Source: Mycolicibacterium tusciae JS617
GTDB lineage: Bacteria > Actinomycetota > Actinomycetes > Mycobacteriales > Mycobacteriaceae
DNA length: 64,000 nucleotides
Direction of reading: 5' to 3'
NCBI RefSeq assembly: GCF_000243415.2
Contig: NZ_AGJJ02000003.1
Location: forward strand, 1 to 64,000
The position numbers were made by a program, and so were the translations under genes. Of the stretch, positions 7,657 through 15,578 are shown piece by piece; position 1 is the first letter of the stretch; every line of letters begins with the position of its first letter. A model generated the notes under the pieces. The model had not been told where the DNA came from. It did no database searches and saw nothing but the letters and a program-made list of their open reading frames with translations.

Positions 7657-7899
7657 CTACCAGGCGTCCTCATCCCAGGACTCGCCGGCATAGCTCGGAT
7701 CGAAATCGCTCGGCGCCATCGCGGGGTACCGACGAGTGATGTCGTCCATCACCGGCTGCAGCCGCGCGGCGTACGCCTCATAGTGGGCATCGCACCGCGA
7801 GTAGGCATCCCCACTACCCGAGATCGCCAGCCGAGGGAACGTCTCGCCCCTGCAGCCCTCCGGCCCGTCCAAGCACTCCCCGTCACCGTAAACCGCCAT
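7657..7899 (-). CDS. Small Cys-containing protein, 80 aa
   Basis: Cysteines occur at residues 9 and 16 (ECLDGPEGC), then RCDAHYEAY near 36-44. The C-x6-C then C-x2-H spacing could bind zinc. The rest is acidic, ending SWDEDAW. No family name is assigned. The ATG follows GGGGAACGCATC of the conserved leader. It is a single-gene unit. Confidence 0.65.
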   Translation of the reverse strand: MAVYGDGECLDGPEGCRGETFPRLAISGSGDAYSRCDAHYEAYAARLQPVMDDITRRYPAMAPSDFDPSYAGESWDEDAW

Positions 7900-7982
7900 G
7901 ATGCGTTCCCCTTTCACCGACACCGAGCCTGCCCCTACTGGCTTGCCCCAACACCGATGACACTACCGCCCACCACCGACAA
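7900..7982 (-). promoter_or_regulatory. Cassette P7: PafBC-type promoter and leader
   Basis: TTGTCGGTG (7974-7982, perfect), 8 bp, TAGTGT (7960-7965), and a 60-nt leader with the GGGGCAAGCC block. The ribosome site is GAAAGGGGAA. Confidence 0.75.
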
Positions 7983-8011
7983 GAACCGTTCCCGCACAAC
8001 CCAAGACACAA

Positions 8012-8046
8012 CCACCACCCCACCCCTGTGCCGGGTGGGGTGGTGG
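8012..8046 (-). terminator. 35-nt repeated hairpin, copy 6
   Basis: Perfect 14-bp stem. It ends the five-gene operon that starts at 13166. Confidence 0.7.
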
Positions 8047-8071
8047 TGACCGGAACTGGTCACCACCACCG

Positions 8072-9397
8072 TCACAGCGCGGCCAGCACCGCCCGCCCCT
8101 GCATGGCCTGCGCGTCCTCGGCAGCGGCGGCGTCCAGTATCGCCATAGTGGCCGGGTCGGTGAGGATCGACAGGTGCGCACGGTGCCGAGACAGGGTGAC
8201 GCACATACGGCCCGCGTCGAGGGCGAACGACTCGGGGCTGCGATACCCGCACATCGGGTGCAGCGCGACTACCGCTGGCCGCTCCAGACCTTGCAGCCCG
8301 TTCACGGTGCCCACCAGGACGCCAGGCAAGTCGGCCAGCATCGCGCGCACCGCCCCGGCCTGCGCGACATGGGGCACCACGACTGCAATGTCCTCGGCAG
8401 CCAGCGCCGCGCTGGTGTCGCCGCGCCGGTAGCGGTGCCAGGTCAGTTCCCGCGCCCGTCCCGCCAGAGCGGCCAGCAGCGCCGGGTCGGTCGGGCCGTT
8501 TCTGGCTTCGGTGGGATAGCTGACGATTTCAGGCAGCTCACTGCCATCGGGGGCGATCACCGCCTCGTCGGGACGCCGCGAGGCGAACGGCATCTGCGGG
8601 TAGAAGTGTTCCGAGAGCAGCGCGCAGGTCTGCGGTCCGAGCCGCCACGAACTGGTCAGTTCGTGGACCGCCACTGCGTCACCGATTGAGGCCAGCAGCG
8701 CCACCGGAGCCGGTTGGTGAGGCCCGGTCGCTTGGCCCTCCCACCGGGCGGTGGAGCCGGTCACCACCGGAGCCACCTGTCCAGGGTCACCCACGCACAC
8801 CACTTGGCGGGCCAGCGCCCCCAACGCGCCAAGATCGGCGTAAGTGCACTGCCACGCCTCGTCAACCAAAAGCACATCAGCAGAGGCCATTTGCGGGTCC
8901 ACGTAGAGCCAGCGCGCGGCCGTCCCGACGAGGATTTCGCCTCCGGTGGCCCGCGTCCACCGCACATTGCGACCGGTCACGGTGCGCACACCGTCCACCG
9001 TGACCGGTTTCTTACCGGCCCCCGACACGATGAGCGCGGCGCGATCGCTGACGGCGGTGATGCGCCGCGCAAGTTCAGCGGCTTGCTCACGGGTCTGCGC
9101 GGCGACTGCTACTCTCAACCCGACTCGATGAGCCAACGCCGCCGCCAAAAGCGCTGTTAGCCGCGACTTTCCGGCCCCTGGGCAAGCCGGAACTATTGTG
9201 CAAGCGTCCCCCGACCACGCCGCCAGCAGCACCCGCGCCAGCATCGGGGAGTCGAGAAGTTCCCGCCCCGGCCAATACTCACCCATCGGCGTGGCCGCAG
9301 GCAATGCGGGGGCGGCAGTCACCGGCTGCGGTGTCGCGGCCTGTCCCGTCGCGGGCGTGGCAGTCGTCTCGGTGAAACGCTTAGGCAAGGTTCGCAC
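8072..9397 (-). CDS. Superfamily I-type helicase/ATPase, 441 aa
   Basis: Walker A PGAGKS at 73-78, Walker B VLLVDEAW at 175-182, and then motifs typical of SF1 (UvrD/Upf1-like) ATPases: VVCVGDPGQVAPVV, SSWRLGPQTC, VGTVNGLQG and VTLSRHRAHLSI near the C terminus. It is shorter than most SF1 helicases and lacks large inserts. It likely uses ATP to move on or remodel nucleic acid. It is the last gene of an operon with a MoxR ATPase and a VWA-peptidase, 1 bp after a gene of unknown function, so the five products probably work together. It is not a DinG-type (Csf4) helicase. Confidence 0.75.
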   Translation of the reverse strand: MRTLPKRFTETTATPATGQAATPQPVTAAPALPAATPMGEYWPGRELLDSPMLARVLLAAWSGDACTIVPACPGAGKSRLTALLAAALAHRVGLRVAVAAQTREQAAELARRITAVSDRAALIVSGAGKKPVTVDGVRTVTGRNVRWTRATGGEILVGTAARWLYVDPQMASADVLLVDEAWQCTYADLGALGALARQVVCVGDPGQVAPVVTGSTARWEGQATGPHQPAPVALLASIGDAVAVHELTSSWRLGPQTCALLSEHFYPQMPFASRRPDEAVIAPDGSELPEIVSYPTEARNGPTDPALLAALAGRARELTWHRYRRGDTSAALAAEDIAVVVPHVAQAGAVRAMLADLPGVLVGTVNGLQGLERPAVVALHPMCGYRSPESFALDAGRMCVTLSRHRAHLSILTDPATMAILDAAAAEDAQAMQGRAVLAAL

Positions 9398-9398
9398 G

Positions 9399-10613
9399 TC
9401 AGTCCTCCGTGGGTTCTAGGTCATCGGCTGCGGCGATCAACACGGCCAGCGGCACCCCGCGCCGCGCGGACGTGGGGGTGGCCCCTTGCGACAGCCAGGA
9501 AAAGCGCCGCCTGTAGAGCCGCGCCACCGTCGAGCGCCGCGACCGGATCGTGGACACACTGGGCGGCGCGGGGATCACGGTCAGCGTCTCCCCGGCAGCG
9601 GGCCGGTAGCCGGTTTTGCGCAGTCCCCCGATGGTCACCGTCAGCGCACCGCCCTCGACTGCCGTGGCGTAAACCTCGCCGCTGAAACGGTTCTCGCTGT
9701 CGGGCATCACCGTCATCGGGTCACCGGCCCAGCCGGTCACCGCCGTGCCCGACTTGAGCCGGGTGTCCAACCGGCCAGCGCGCACCGTCAGCCGGTTGCC
9801 GTGCGCGCCAGCACCGACGACCGCCTCACCGTGGCAGACGAATCCGGTGTGCACCGCCCGTGCCCGCCACAGCGGGTCGGCAAGTAGCGCCGCGTCGTAG
9901 AGGTCGGCGGCATCGCAGCGGGTCGCCAGCCGCGCCGCCGCGATGTGCAGCGACTCAGGCCGGTCCCAACTGCGCGCGTCGTTGAGCGCGTTCTGCTGGC
10001 CCTCCAAGAGCCAGTCGTCGTCCTCGCGGATCGCGTCGAGGCCAGGCAGCACGGTCCCGCTGGTGACCGCGCGGTGCCAGGAGTGCAGCCCGCCCAACGC
10101 TGCGGGAACCGACAGGGCTTGCCGCCACGCATGGGCGTGATCGGCACCGGGGACGACGCCGAGCATGAAGCGTTGCCGGGTCGTGGCCAGCACGTCGGTG
10201 ACGGCGCTGGTGCCGGGATGCGCGGCACGCTCGACCCACCACCCGGCCAGTGCCGATCCCGCCGCCACGTCGAGGCCGGCGCACCGGGCGGGGTCTGCGT
10301 AGGCGGTCGCCAACCCGGCCAGCGCCCGCAGCGTGGCCGTGGTGTCGACCAGGGCGGTGGCCCCGGTACCGAGGTCGCCGCCCGCGCATCCGGCAGCACG
10401 CGCTATCGCCGCCAGCCCGTGGGCACCGCTTCCCGTCTCGGTGCGACCGTCTGGCCCCACGACCTGCACATGCACCACCGGCCCGGTGCGCCGCGCGGCG
10501 ACGGCCACAAGCACCTCACGCGCCGGGGCAGGGCTGTGCAGCAGTCGAGGCACCGGCCCACCCTGGTCGCGTGCAGCCACCCGCAGTGCGAGGTCGAATA
10601 GCGCCGCGCTCAT
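9399..10613 (-). CDS. Hypothetical protein, 404 aa
   Basis: Fourth gene of the MoxR-VWA operon. The N-terminal half is Ala-rich with a GSGAHGLAAIARAAG stretch. The C-terminal half (about 245-360) is beta-like and basic (NRLTVRAGRLDTRLKSGTAV), ending in an Arg-rich RSRRSTVARLYRRRFSW segment. No family was recognised. The length and the tight coupling on both sides suggest a dedicated partner of the AAA/VWA pair or the helicase. Confidence 0.65.
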   Translation of the reverse strand: MSAALFDLALRVAARDQGGPVPRLLHSPAPAREVLVAVAARRTGPVVHVQVVGPDGRTETGSGAHGLAAIARAAGCAGGDLGTGATALVDTTATLRALAGLATAYADPARCAGLDVAAGSALAGWWVERAAHPGTSAVTDVLATTRQRFMLGVVPGADHAHAWRQALSVPAALGGLHSWHRAVTSGTVLPGLDAIREDDDWLLEGQQNALNDARSWDRPESLHIAAARLATRCDAADLYDAALLADPLWRARAVHTGFVCHGEAVVGAGAHGNRLTVRAGRLDTRLKSGTAVTGWAGDPMTVMPDSENRFSGEVYATAVEGGALTVTIGGLRKTGYRPAAGETLTVIPAPPSVSTIRSRRSTVARLYRRRFSWLSQGATPTSARRGVPLAVLIAAADDLEPTED

Positions 10614-10804
10614 CGCGCACCGCCAGCGCCCTCGGCGGTGAGGCCGCGCGCTGCAGCGCAGAAACCGTCTGCCAGGGCGGCGGTCGCCAGATCGTCACGC
10701 GGGCGGTCGGCAGCCTCGCGCACCGTCGCCGGTGTCCAGCCCGTGCCCGCCAGCACTGCGTTGGCCCACTGCGCGAACTCCCCGGCCCCGGCCTGCCCGC
10801 TCAC
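10610..10804 (-). CDS. Hypothetical protein, 64 aa
   Basis: It overlaps both neighbours by 4 bp, so it is translationally coupled within the operon. It is small and helical (EFAQWANAVLAGTGW at residues 9-23). No family was recognised. Confidence 0.6.
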   Translation of the reverse strand: MSGQAGAGEFAQWANAVLAGTGWTPATVREAADRPRDDLATAALADGFCAAARGLTAEGAGGAR

Positions 10805-12063
10805 GCCGCCACCGCCGTCTCAGAGGGCGGTACGCGCACCGTCTTGGCCCACTCGGGGGTGGTGTCGGTGGCGTGCTTGCCGATCAGCGCCACGATCATC
10901 GGCACCGGCAGTCGGCGGTCGTGCCACGGCGTGCCGCCATCGGTGAACACCACCAGCACATTGGCCCTGGGACGCGACGACAGCGCGGCGTCGATACCCA
11001 CCCGCAGGTCGGTGCCGCCACCCCCGGTCAGCGCCACGTCGCTGATCGAGCGCACCACACGCGGCGCGGTCGCGGCGGCATCGCAGCACAGCACCCGCAC
11101 GGTCCCTCCGACCTGCCGCAGCACCCCGCGTGTCTCAGACAGGGCGGCAGCCAGGTCGGCATCACCCATCGATCCCGACGTGTCGATGATCAGGTCCACG
11201 GCGATCTTGGGTGCCCGCATCCTCGGCAACAGCAGCCCCGAGGGTGCGCGCCGGTTGGGCCGACGCCAAGAGTGATGAACTTGGCCCGCCTGATCCTCGA
11301 CGGCGCGGCGCACCGCAGCACGCAGCACCTTGGCCCACGGCACCGTAGCCGGGGCGAGTTGACGTGCTGCCCACCGGGCGATCCCTGCAGGCATCGTGCC
11401 CCGTCCCGCGCCGCCATTCTGCATCTCCTGTTGCACGGCTCTGGCGACGGCGACCTTCACCAGATCGGCAGCGGCGTCGGACAACCCGGTGCCACTGCCC
11501 AGATCGACGGTGGCGGGCAGTTCACCCGGCACGGGAGCATCCCCGGCACCGGATCCGCACCCGCAGCCCTCATCGTCGCCACCGGCTTGGGGGTCGCTGG
11601 GCGGCGTGCCAGGCGGCACCAGGTGCCGGTAGTAGACCTCGGCGGCATGCCCGTCCTCACAGCCAATCCCCGTGGGGGTGACCACACCCTCGGGCAGACC
11701 CAACCCTGCAGCGAGCAGATCGTCGTTGATTTCTGCGTCAGCAGCAACGTTCCACATCGTGCGATCCACCGGGGAATCCACCACGTCACCGCGCTCGCCG
11801 TGATCGCGCAGCACATGGCCGACCTCATGCAACAGGACAGCGCCCGATTGCCCGATGGTCCACCCCTCAACGGTGCCCAGCATCGCCGGGTCCAGATAGA
11901 GCCGCCAAAACTTGTCAACGGCAAAGGTTTTCAACCCCGGCGCGGCGACCGGCGACAGCGCGAACAGCGCGCGAGCGTAGTAGGGCATCGCCTCCACAGC
12001 GGCCATGCGCGCCAACCGCAGCCGCCGCCACTCATCGGCGTTGAGCGCCCGTATCTCGCTCAC
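10801..12063 (-). CDS. VWA-domain metallopeptidase-like protein, 420 aa
   Basis: The N-terminal part holds HEVGH at 79-83, a zincin motif. The C-terminal part is a VWA-like domain beginning VDLIIDTSGSM with the metal-site DxSxS, followed by TGGGGTDLRVGIDAA and VVFTDGGTPW. This two-part layout matches DUF2201-type proteins that pair with MoxR-type ATPases. The GTG start overlaps the stop of the ATPase gene (GTGA). A Gly/Cys-rich linker (GCGCGSGAGD) lies between the domains. Known for the family: MoxR/VWA pairs act as chaperone-like remodelers. The substrate here is unknown. Confidence 0.8.
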   Translation of the reverse strand: MSEIRALNADEWRRLRLARMAAVEAMPYYARALFALSPVAAPGLKTFAVDKFWRLYLDPAMLGTVEGWTIGQSGAVLLHEVGHVLRDHGERGDVVDSPVDRTMWNVAADAEINDDLLAAGLGLPEGVVTPTGIGCEDGHAAEVYYRHLVPPGTPPSDPQAGGDDEGCGCGSGAGDAPVPGELPATVDLGSGTGLSDAAADLVKVAVARAVQQEMQNGGAGRGTMPAGIARWAARQLAPATVPWAKVLRAAVRRAVEDQAGQVHHSWRRPNRRAPSGLLLPRMRAPKIAVDLIIDTSGSMGDADLAAALSETRGVLRQVGGTVRVLCCDAAATAPRVVRSISDVALTGGGGTDLRVGIDAALSSRPRANVLVVFTDGGTPWHDRRLPVPMIVALIGKHATDTTPEWAKTVRVPPSETAVAA

Positions 12064-13166
12064 GCTGCGTTCCCCACGTCCAGGCCCGCCGCGATCATCA
12101 CATCGGTGAACTTGCGCGCCGCAGCAGGCGGCTTCGCACCGGGAGGCATCGCCACCCCGAGCGCGCGAGCAGCAGCACCGGCCACATCGGGAGCACCGTG
12201 GGTCGCCGCTGCCACCAGCGGCCCCCACGCGGTCATCCACGCCTCTTTGGTGCCCTTGCCCGACGCCCACGCCACGACACCGGACAGGATGGCCCACAGT
12301 TGATCAGGCCGCGCGGTGGCCCAATCCACGATGGACGGATCCGCGATCACGTCAGCCACGGGAGGCAGGTCCATGCTGGCCCGCCATTCCAAGAACTCGC
12401 TGCCCGCGCCGTCACCCACCAGCCCGAGCACCGCCGTGGCGATCGCAGCGGTGTCATCGCCGCGCAGGTAGGCCAGCACCCGCGCGACGGCCTGCCAAGA
12501 CCGCCGCGACGGCCACGCCCGCCCCGCCGCCTCGTCAGTCTCCGGGTAGGCATGAAGCAGCGGCGTGCGCCGTTCGATGAAGGCGCAGACAGTTCCGACT
12601 TCCTCGGCGGCGCGCAGATCATCAGCGGCGACGGCCCGCGAGGCAGGCAGCGTGGCGAACGACGACCGCATGCCCGTCAGCCATTCCTCGGGTGACGGCT
12701 CGAAATCGACGTGCAGAAAGCGATTCGCCATCGGCGGCGTCAGATCAACACCACCAGCGGCCCGATCCGGAGGGTTCGCCGCAGCCACGATACGCACCGT
12801 GTCGGGCAGCTTGGTCCGACCGACCATGCGCTCCAACGCCACGGTCAGCATCGCCGCCTGCGTACTCGCAGACGACGTAGTCAACTCGTCCAGCAACAGA
12901 TAGCCGCCGTTGGCCTTGATCAGGGTGTCGGCCCAATCCGGCAGCGCGAGCGTCTGCACCGCACCATCCGCGACCACCGGCCACCCCGCAATGTCGACCG
13001 GCTCACGCTGCGAACCGATCACCGTCTCCACCGGAACCTGATCAGCAGCCGCCAAAGCCCTTACAACACTGGACTTCCCCATTCCAGGGTCCGACCACAA
13101 CAACACCGGAACGTGCGCGCGAGCCGCTGCATCGATCACCGTGACAGTCGTGTCCAAACTGGTCAT
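12060..13166 (-). CDS. MoxR-type AAA+ ATPase, 368 aa
   Basis: Walker A DPGMGKSS at 26-33, Walker B GGYLLLDELTT, and sensor I RIVAAANPPDRAAGG place it in the MoxR branch of AAA+ ATPases. It opens the five-gene operon under a perfect PafBC-type promoter. It probably forms a ring that works on a target chosen by the VWA protein downstream. The ATG follows the leader site GGAGGGGACTCGTT. Confidence 0.85.
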   Translation of the reverse strand: MTSLDTTVTVIDAAARAHVPVLLWSDPGMGKSSVVRALAAADQVPVETVIGSQREPVDIAGWPVVADGAVQTLALPDWADTLIKANGGYLLLDELTTSSASTQAAMLTVALERMVGRTKLPDTVRIVAAANPPDRAAGGVDLTPPMANRFLHVDFEPSPEEWLTGMRSSFATLPASRAVAADDLRAAEEVGTVCAFIERRTPLLHAYPETDEAAGRAWPSRRSWQAVARVLAYLRGDDTAAIATAVLGLVGDGAGSEFLEWRASMDLPPVADVIADPSIVDWATARPDQLWAILSGVVAWASGKGTKEAWMTAWGPLVAAATHGAPDVAGAAARALGVAMPPGAKPPAAARKFTDVMIAAGLDVGNAA

Positions 13167-13248
13167 AACGAGTCCCCTCCAGGGAATCTGTGAGCCTGCC
13201 TGACTGGCTTGCCCGAACACCACAGACACTATCAACGCCCACCGACAA
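13167..13248 (-). promoter_or_regulatory. Cassette P8: PafBC-type promoter and leader
   Basis: TTGTCGGTG (13240-13248, perfect), 8 bp, TAGTGT (13226-13231), and a 59-nt leader with GCC-AGTCA-GGC and GGAGGGGACT. It drives the MoxR-VWA-helicase operon. Confidence 0.8.
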
Positions 13249-13311
13249 GTTCCCTTGACGGCCCCGCCGATCAATCCCGCCAAACAGCCACGCCCTCAAC
13301 ACAAGCCACAA

Positions 13312-13346
13312 CCACCACCCCACCCCTGTGCCGGGTGGGGTGGTGG
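13312..13346 (-). terminator. 35-nt repeated hairpin, copy 7
   Basis: Perfect 14-bp stem with the CTGTGCC loop, between the 88-aa gene and cassette P8. Confidence 0.7.
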
Positions 13347-13442
13347 CGTCGACCCCGCTGCCGGCACCACTGCCGGCGTCGACCCAACCCCGCAGAGGAC
13401 CGCCACTGACGCGGCCCTCCGCAAGGCGTCACTCCCCCACCC

Positions 13443-13709
13443 TCAGGCCGGGATACCCAGGTCGTAATCAGCCCACAGATCCATCGCGTGCTCTACGGCG
13501 GCATCCTCCAACGCCTGCTCCTCGGCTTCGGACTCCAACCACGCGATCTGATCCTCGACTTCGGCAATCTCGCACCGTAAGGTCTGCGCGTGCACCGAGT
13601 TGTACGCCCTCGGAAGCTCCGCCTGCGCGCGAGCCAACACCACCCGCGCCTCATCAAGAGTCAACTGCTCGACCTGCACCGGATCGACGTCCTCGACATA
13701 AACGACCAT
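13443..13709 (-). CDS. Small acidic helical protein, 88 aa
   Basis: Nearly all helical and acidic, with a heptad-like stretch from about residue 16 to 75 (LTLDEARVVLARAQAELPRA, then IAEVEDQIAWLESEAEEQAL), so a coiled coil is likely. No family was recognised. It is a single-gene unit; start by GGCAAGGGG and the conserved leader. Confidence 0.65.
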   Translation of the reverse strand: MVVYVEDVDPVQVEQLTLDEARVVLARAQAELPRAYNSVHAQTLRCEIAEVEDQIAWLESEAEEQALEDAAVEHAMDLWADYDLGIPA

Positions 13710-13791
13710 TGCAAACCCCTTGCCTGGGTGAGCGGGCCCGCCCCTACGGCTTGCCCTGACAACTCCTGACACTACCAACGCCCACCGACAA
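13710..13791 (-). promoter_or_regulatory. Cassette P9: PafBC-type promoter and leader
   Basis: TTGTCGGTG (13783-13791, perfect), 8 bp, TAGTGT (13769-13774), and a 59-nt leader with GCC-GTAGG-GGC. Confidence 0.8.
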
Positions 13792-13832
13792 CCCAGCCGC
13801 TCGAAACCAGCAGTTACACAACGCCTTATCTA

Positions 13833-13867
13833 CCACCACCCCACCCCTGTGCCGGGTGGGGTGGTGG
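13833..13867 (-). terminator. 35-nt repeated hairpin, copy 8
   Basis: Perfect 14-bp stem with the CTGTGCC loop, after the DUF4262-like gene. Confidence 0.7.
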
Positions 13868-13914
13868 TATGCCGGTGGCCCGGGACCACAGCCCCGGGCC
13901 ACCGTTCACCTCAC

Positions 13915-14742
13915 CTACAGCTCGCCGAAGATCTCGGCCCGATAGTGCACCTCAGACGCCGCCACCGCGGCGTCCCACTCAACCCCGAGCGCATCGAACA
14001 GGTGCCGCAGATCCCCCAGCAGGTCACCCGCGGCCACCTCGACCTCCTCGACCTCCTCGGTCAATGTGGCACCGCCCAGATGCTGCGCATAGGCCACCAA
14101 GGCGCGCGCCGCCCTCCCCGCGCGAATCGAGTTATCCCCTCTCAGATCCCCTCCGTCACCAGCCAGCAGCGACCGCCGCGGTTGGTCGGCAATCAAGTCG
14201 GCAAGCTCCTGCGCAGTGGTCACCGGCAACCGACTGGCGTGATACAGCGGGCGCGCCGCCGGAGGACACCCCCGCACCGGCTGCCCGGCCTCCGTGATCT
14301 GGCTGCCCTCCTCCCACCGCAGGATCCCCGCGCTGTCCGGCCACACCACCTGCACCGCGGCCGCGACAGCGCCATACAGCTCGCGCACCAGATTCAGATC
14401 GGTGGCATCGGCCATGGCCACCGCCACCAACGGCACGTCCCCAACCAGAACACCCTCGATGCGGTCCCCGCTCTGCGGCGCCACCCCCGAGGCCACCATG
14501 CGCCGAGCCACCTCGTTAAGAACCGGGTGCGCGACCTGACCAGGCAGCCCGTAGATCGCCAACTCCGGCAGCTGCTTGGCCGACAGACCCACGGTGTACG
14601 CGAACGACGGCCCCGGATCCCCTTCCGTGGGGAACACCGCGATCACCGTCCACCCATGCGCAGCAATCTTGGACCGCGTGTCGTCGAGAACCGCGGTGCG
14701 GATCTCCGAAGCCGACTCACGACGCGACTGATGATTTCCCAT
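13915..14742 (-). CDS. DUF4262-like protein, 275 aa
   Basis: Residues about 20-130 match the DUF4262 pattern: HGWTVIAVFPTEGDPGPSFA, then YTVGLSAKQLPELAIYGLP. The family has no settled function. The C-terminal 120 residues are a separate helical region with an acidic stretch (TEEVEEVEVAAGDLL). It is a single-gene unit under a PafBC-type promoter. The ATG follows AGGAAGGGGCTTCTT. Confidence 0.75.
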   Translation of the reverse strand: MGNHQSRRESASEIRTAVLDDTRSKIAAHGWTVIAVFPTEGDPGPSFAYTVGLSAKQLPELAIYGLPGQVAHPVLNEVARRMVASGVAPQSGDRIEGVLVGDVPLVAVAMADATDLNLVRELYGAVAAAVQVVWPDSAGILRWEEGSQITEAGQPVRGCPPAARPLYHASRLPVTTAQELADLIADQPRRSLLAGDGGDLRGDNSIRAGRAARALVAYAQHLGGATLTEEVEEVEVAAGDLLGDLRHLFDALGVEWDAAVAASEVHYRAEIFGEL

Positions 14743-14824
14743 AAGAAGAAGCCCCTTCCTGGGCTCAATGGCCTGCCCCAACGGCGTGCCCCAACAACCC
14801 AATTCTACGTTCTTCCACCGACAC
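14743..14824 (-). promoter_or_regulatory. Cassette P10: PafBC-type promoter and leader
   Basis: GTGTCGGTG (14816-14824, one mismatch), 8 bp, TAGAAT (14802-14807), and a 59-nt leader with GCC-GTTGG-GGC and GGAAGGGGC. Confidence 0.75.
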
Positions 14825-14864
14825 GTTCGTGCGCGAAATGCGCCTGCCCGCAGCGCTTTATCTA

Positions 14865-14899
14865 CCACCACCCCACCCCTGTGCCGGGTGGGGTGGTGG
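14865..14899 (-). terminator. 35-nt repeated hairpin, copy 9
   Basis: Perfect 14-bp stem with the CTGTGCC loop. It is the last copy in the window and ends the 16439-14955 operon. Confidence 0.7.
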
Positions 14900-14954
14900 T
14901 AGATGTTGGAACGTCAGGCGATGAGCCCCTGCGGCGGCGGCCGGCGGGCCCGAG

Positions 14955-15569
14955 CTAGATGACGAGCAGGCGGGCTCCGTACACGTACTCGATGCGCGTG
15001 GCGCCATGCCGCGTCAGGGCCGGCTTCGGGTAGGTGTGGCCGTGGATCACCAGGCGCGGTGCGGTCGAGTCGACCCATCGGCGTAGCGCGTCGATGCCGA
15101 CGTGGGCGGGATCGCTGCGATGGTCGTTGACGCCGGCCGGCGGGCAGTGCGTGACGAGGACATCGGCTGGCGGCAGCCCGCGAATCATCTCGGCGTATTC
15201 GCTCTGGGTGTAGAGCAGATCCTTGCTGCCATCCTTGTACCGCACGCAGCCCTGCACGCCGGCGAACGTGAGCCCGCCGACCTCGGCCCGTGACAAATGC
15301 AGGTTCGTGGCGCCCAGGTCTTCGAGGTAGCGGCCGTCGCAGTGGTTCCCGTACACCCCGATGACCGGCACGGACAGTAGTTCGGCTCCCGCGATGTCTG
15401 ACCGGTGCAGGTCCCCCACCGTGATCACCACATCGACGGCCTTCTGCGCGACAACCTCAGGCAGGGTTCGCGATCCCCACTCCGGGCGGGCATCCGAGAT
15501 CGCCAACGCCCTCAAGGTGGGACGCGTCTCGACAGTGTTCGGCGCCTTTGGTTTCCGCCCGAACACCAT
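14955..15569 (-). CDS. Calcineurin-like metallophosphoesterase, 204 aa
   Basis: Metal-binding motifs appear in family order: a degenerate ISDARPE in place of DxH near residue 28, VGDLH near 52, YGNHC near 75, VTHCPP near 140 and HGHTY near 175. Such enzymes cleave phosphodiesters in nucleotides, RNA or DNA; the substrate here is unknown. It lies 9 bp after the upstream gene and shares its promoter. The first 20 residues are basic and may not be part of the fold, so the start could lie slightly downstream. Confidence 0.75.
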   Translation of the reverse strand: MVFGRKPKAPNTVETRPTLRALAISDARPEWGSRTLPEVVAQKAVDVVITVGDLHRSDIAGAELLSVPVIGVYGNHCDGRYLEDLGATNLHLSRAEVGGLTFAGVQGCVRYKDGSKDLLYTQSEYAEMIRGLPPADVLVTHCPPAGVNDHRSDPAHVGIDALRRWVDSTAPRLVIHGHTYPKPALTRHGATRIEYVYGARLLVI

Positions 15570-15578
15570 CAGAGTCGG

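Noticed and set aside
8072..9397. SF1 ATPase as the Csf4/DinG helicase of the type IV system
   Set aside because: Its motifs are of the UvrD/Upf1 type and it lies in a different operon far from the csf genes.
2398..14899. The nine repeated hairpins as a CRISPR array
   Set aside because: Copies are hundreds to thousands of bases apart with genes between them; there are no short regular spacers.
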